A stretch of DNA of 6,921 bases, taken from positions 1 through 6,921 of the forward strand of contig JAGBZQ010000106.1 in assembly GCA_017628165.1 (NCBI GenBank). The letters are read 5' to 3'. Below the pieces are notes generated by a model. It worked only from the letters and a program-made list of their open reading frames with translations. It was not told the origin of the DNA and ran no database searches. Made by a program: the position numbers and the translations under genes. Shown one piece after another: positions 6,735 to 6,921 of the stretch. This stretch comes from Kiritimatiellia bacterium (lineage in GTDB: Bacteria; Verrucomicrobiota; Kiritimatiellia; RFP12; UBA1067). The number at the start of each line of letters is the position of its first letter. Positions within the stretch are counted from its first letter, which is position 1.

Positions 6735-6743
6735 ATTATATCA
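6735..6743 (-). promoter_or_regulatory. Consensus extended -10 promoter for the symporter gene
   Basis: TGATATAAT (6743-6735) is a perfect -10 hexamer with the TG of an extended -10. Eight bases (TATGGGGT) separate it from the ATG, so transcription should start about 2 nt before the start codon, giving a nearly leaderless mRNA. No good -35 exists at 16-18 bp; TTGATT occurs at 6766-6761 but with a 20-bp spacer. Confidence 0.65.
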
Positions 6744-6751
6744 TAAATTGC

Positions 6752-6763
6752 ATTCGCGCGAAT
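6752..6763. promoter_or_regulatory. 12-bp perfect palindrome at the -35 position
   Basis: ATTCGCGCGAAT is a perfect two-fold palindrome covering the place where the -35 of the symporter promoter should be (6758-6763 for a 17-bp spacer). Its position suggests an operator for a dimeric regulator controlling the transporter. No regulator gene is visible in the window, so this is inference from symmetry and position. Confidence 0.4.
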
Positions 6764-6791
6764 CAAAAACAACCGGGAGCCGTAATCGGTT
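6764..6791 (-). terminator. Small intrinsic terminator of the upstream gene
   Basis: On the minus strand AACCG (6791-6787) can pair with CGGTT (6775-6771) across an 11-nt loop, followed by GTTTTTG (T-run at 6769-6765). The stem is short, but the U-run and its position between the upstream stop codon and the symporter promoter fit a rho-independent terminator. It overlaps the larger hairpin by two bases. Confidence 0.5.
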
Positions 6792-6828
6792 AGTCGAATG
6801 TGCGGACTAACGCCGCCCATCCGACTAA
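6790..6828. repeat. 39-nt imperfect inverted repeat (hairpin) abutting a stop codon
   Basis: Outer arms 6790-6800 and 6818-6828 (11 nt each, one non-identical position that forms G-U in minus-strand RNA), a single mismatch (6801/6817), then inner arms GCGG 6802-6805 and CCGC 6813-6816 around a 7-nt loop. It begins directly after the TGA of the upstream gene. The hexamer TTAGTC/GACTAA occurs three times (6790-6795, 6805-6810, 6823-6828), so alternative pairings are possible. It could be an mRNA 3'-end structure, part of a composite terminator, or one copy of a dispersed palindromic repeat. Confidence 0.7.
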
Positions 6829-6921
6829 TCAATTTGCGTTGCGCCATAAAAGCGCGTCAACATCCGCGTTCTTGTCGCGTCCAATTTCGTCAAGAACAGA
6901 AGAAAGCTTCGCAACAGGATC
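6829..6921 (-). CDS. C-terminal 30 residues of an unidentified protein (5' end outside window)
   Basis: The minus-strand frame entering from the window edge is open for 30 codons and ends in TGA at 6831-6829. The visible tail, DPVAKLSSVLDEIGRDKNAD followed by VDALLWRNAN, looks like an amphipathic helix pair of a soluble protein. The other frames here are less protein-like, and the hairpin and terminator that follow immediately support a real gene end. Too little is visible to name a family. Confidence 0.6.
   Translation of the reverse strand, partial: DPVAKLSSVLDEIGRDKNADVDALLWRNAN

Noticed and set aside
6617..6847. 76-codon minus-strand open frame spanning the symporter start and its promoter
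   Set aside because: It crosses the promoter, palindrome and terminator and overlaps the well-supported symporter in another frame; no ribosome site or recognisable domain.

Overview
The window comes from a compact, diderm (Gram-negative-type) bacterial chromosome of roughly even GC content. Every supported gene lies on the minus strand, so the biological reading direction runs from position 6921 down to 1. An lpxC homologue implies lipid A-type outer-membrane synthesis. The divergent form of that LpxC, with a MoxR/DUF58/VWA cluster beside it, reminds me of the Verrucomicrobiota/Kiritimatiellota/Lentisphaerota side of bacterial diversity. That placement is an impression and was not searched. 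I saw no insertion sequence, phage gene, tRNA, rRNA or CRISPR array.

Layout in reading order: (1) the last 30 codons of an unidentified gene (6829-6921), followed at once by a 39-nt imperfect hairpin and a small U-tract terminator; (2) an extended -10 promoter with a 12-bp perfect palindrome where its -35 would be, driving a DAACS-family amino acid/dicarboxylate:cation symporter (5554-6726); (3) a tight four-gene Bat-like block: MoxR AAA+ ATPase (4548-5510), soluble DUF58 protein with a VWA-like fold (3635-4546), membrane-anchored BatD/DUF4381-like protein (2715-3629) and membrane VWA protein of BatA type (1687-2715), with junctions of +1, +5 and -1 nt; (4) a GC-rich stem-loop right after the last stop codon, then a second extended -10 promoter; (5) a divergent lpxC (597-1625) overlapping by 13 nt a DEDDh 3'-5' exonuclease gene (1-609) that runs off the window.

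How the genes work together: in MoxR/DUF58/VWA clusters the ATPase is thought to act as a chaperone-like remodeller of metal-binding VWA proteins at the inner membrane, supporting envelope integrity or complex maturation. Here the cluster is reduced: one membrane VWA gene, with no second VWA (BatB), TPR (BatC) or full-length BatD gene before the operon ends. LpxC performs the committed step of lipid A synthesis, so two envelope-related units sit side by side.

The points most worth a second look are the altered active site of LpxC (zinc motif H-x4-D instead of H-x3-D, plus losses at other conserved positions), two promoters so close to their start codons that nearly leaderless mRNAs are predicted, the palindrome/hairpin cluster upstream of the symporter, and symporter substitutions at substrate- and sodium-binding positions. 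I did not find a clearly undescribed multi-gene system; the Bat-like block is a known but poorly understood type.
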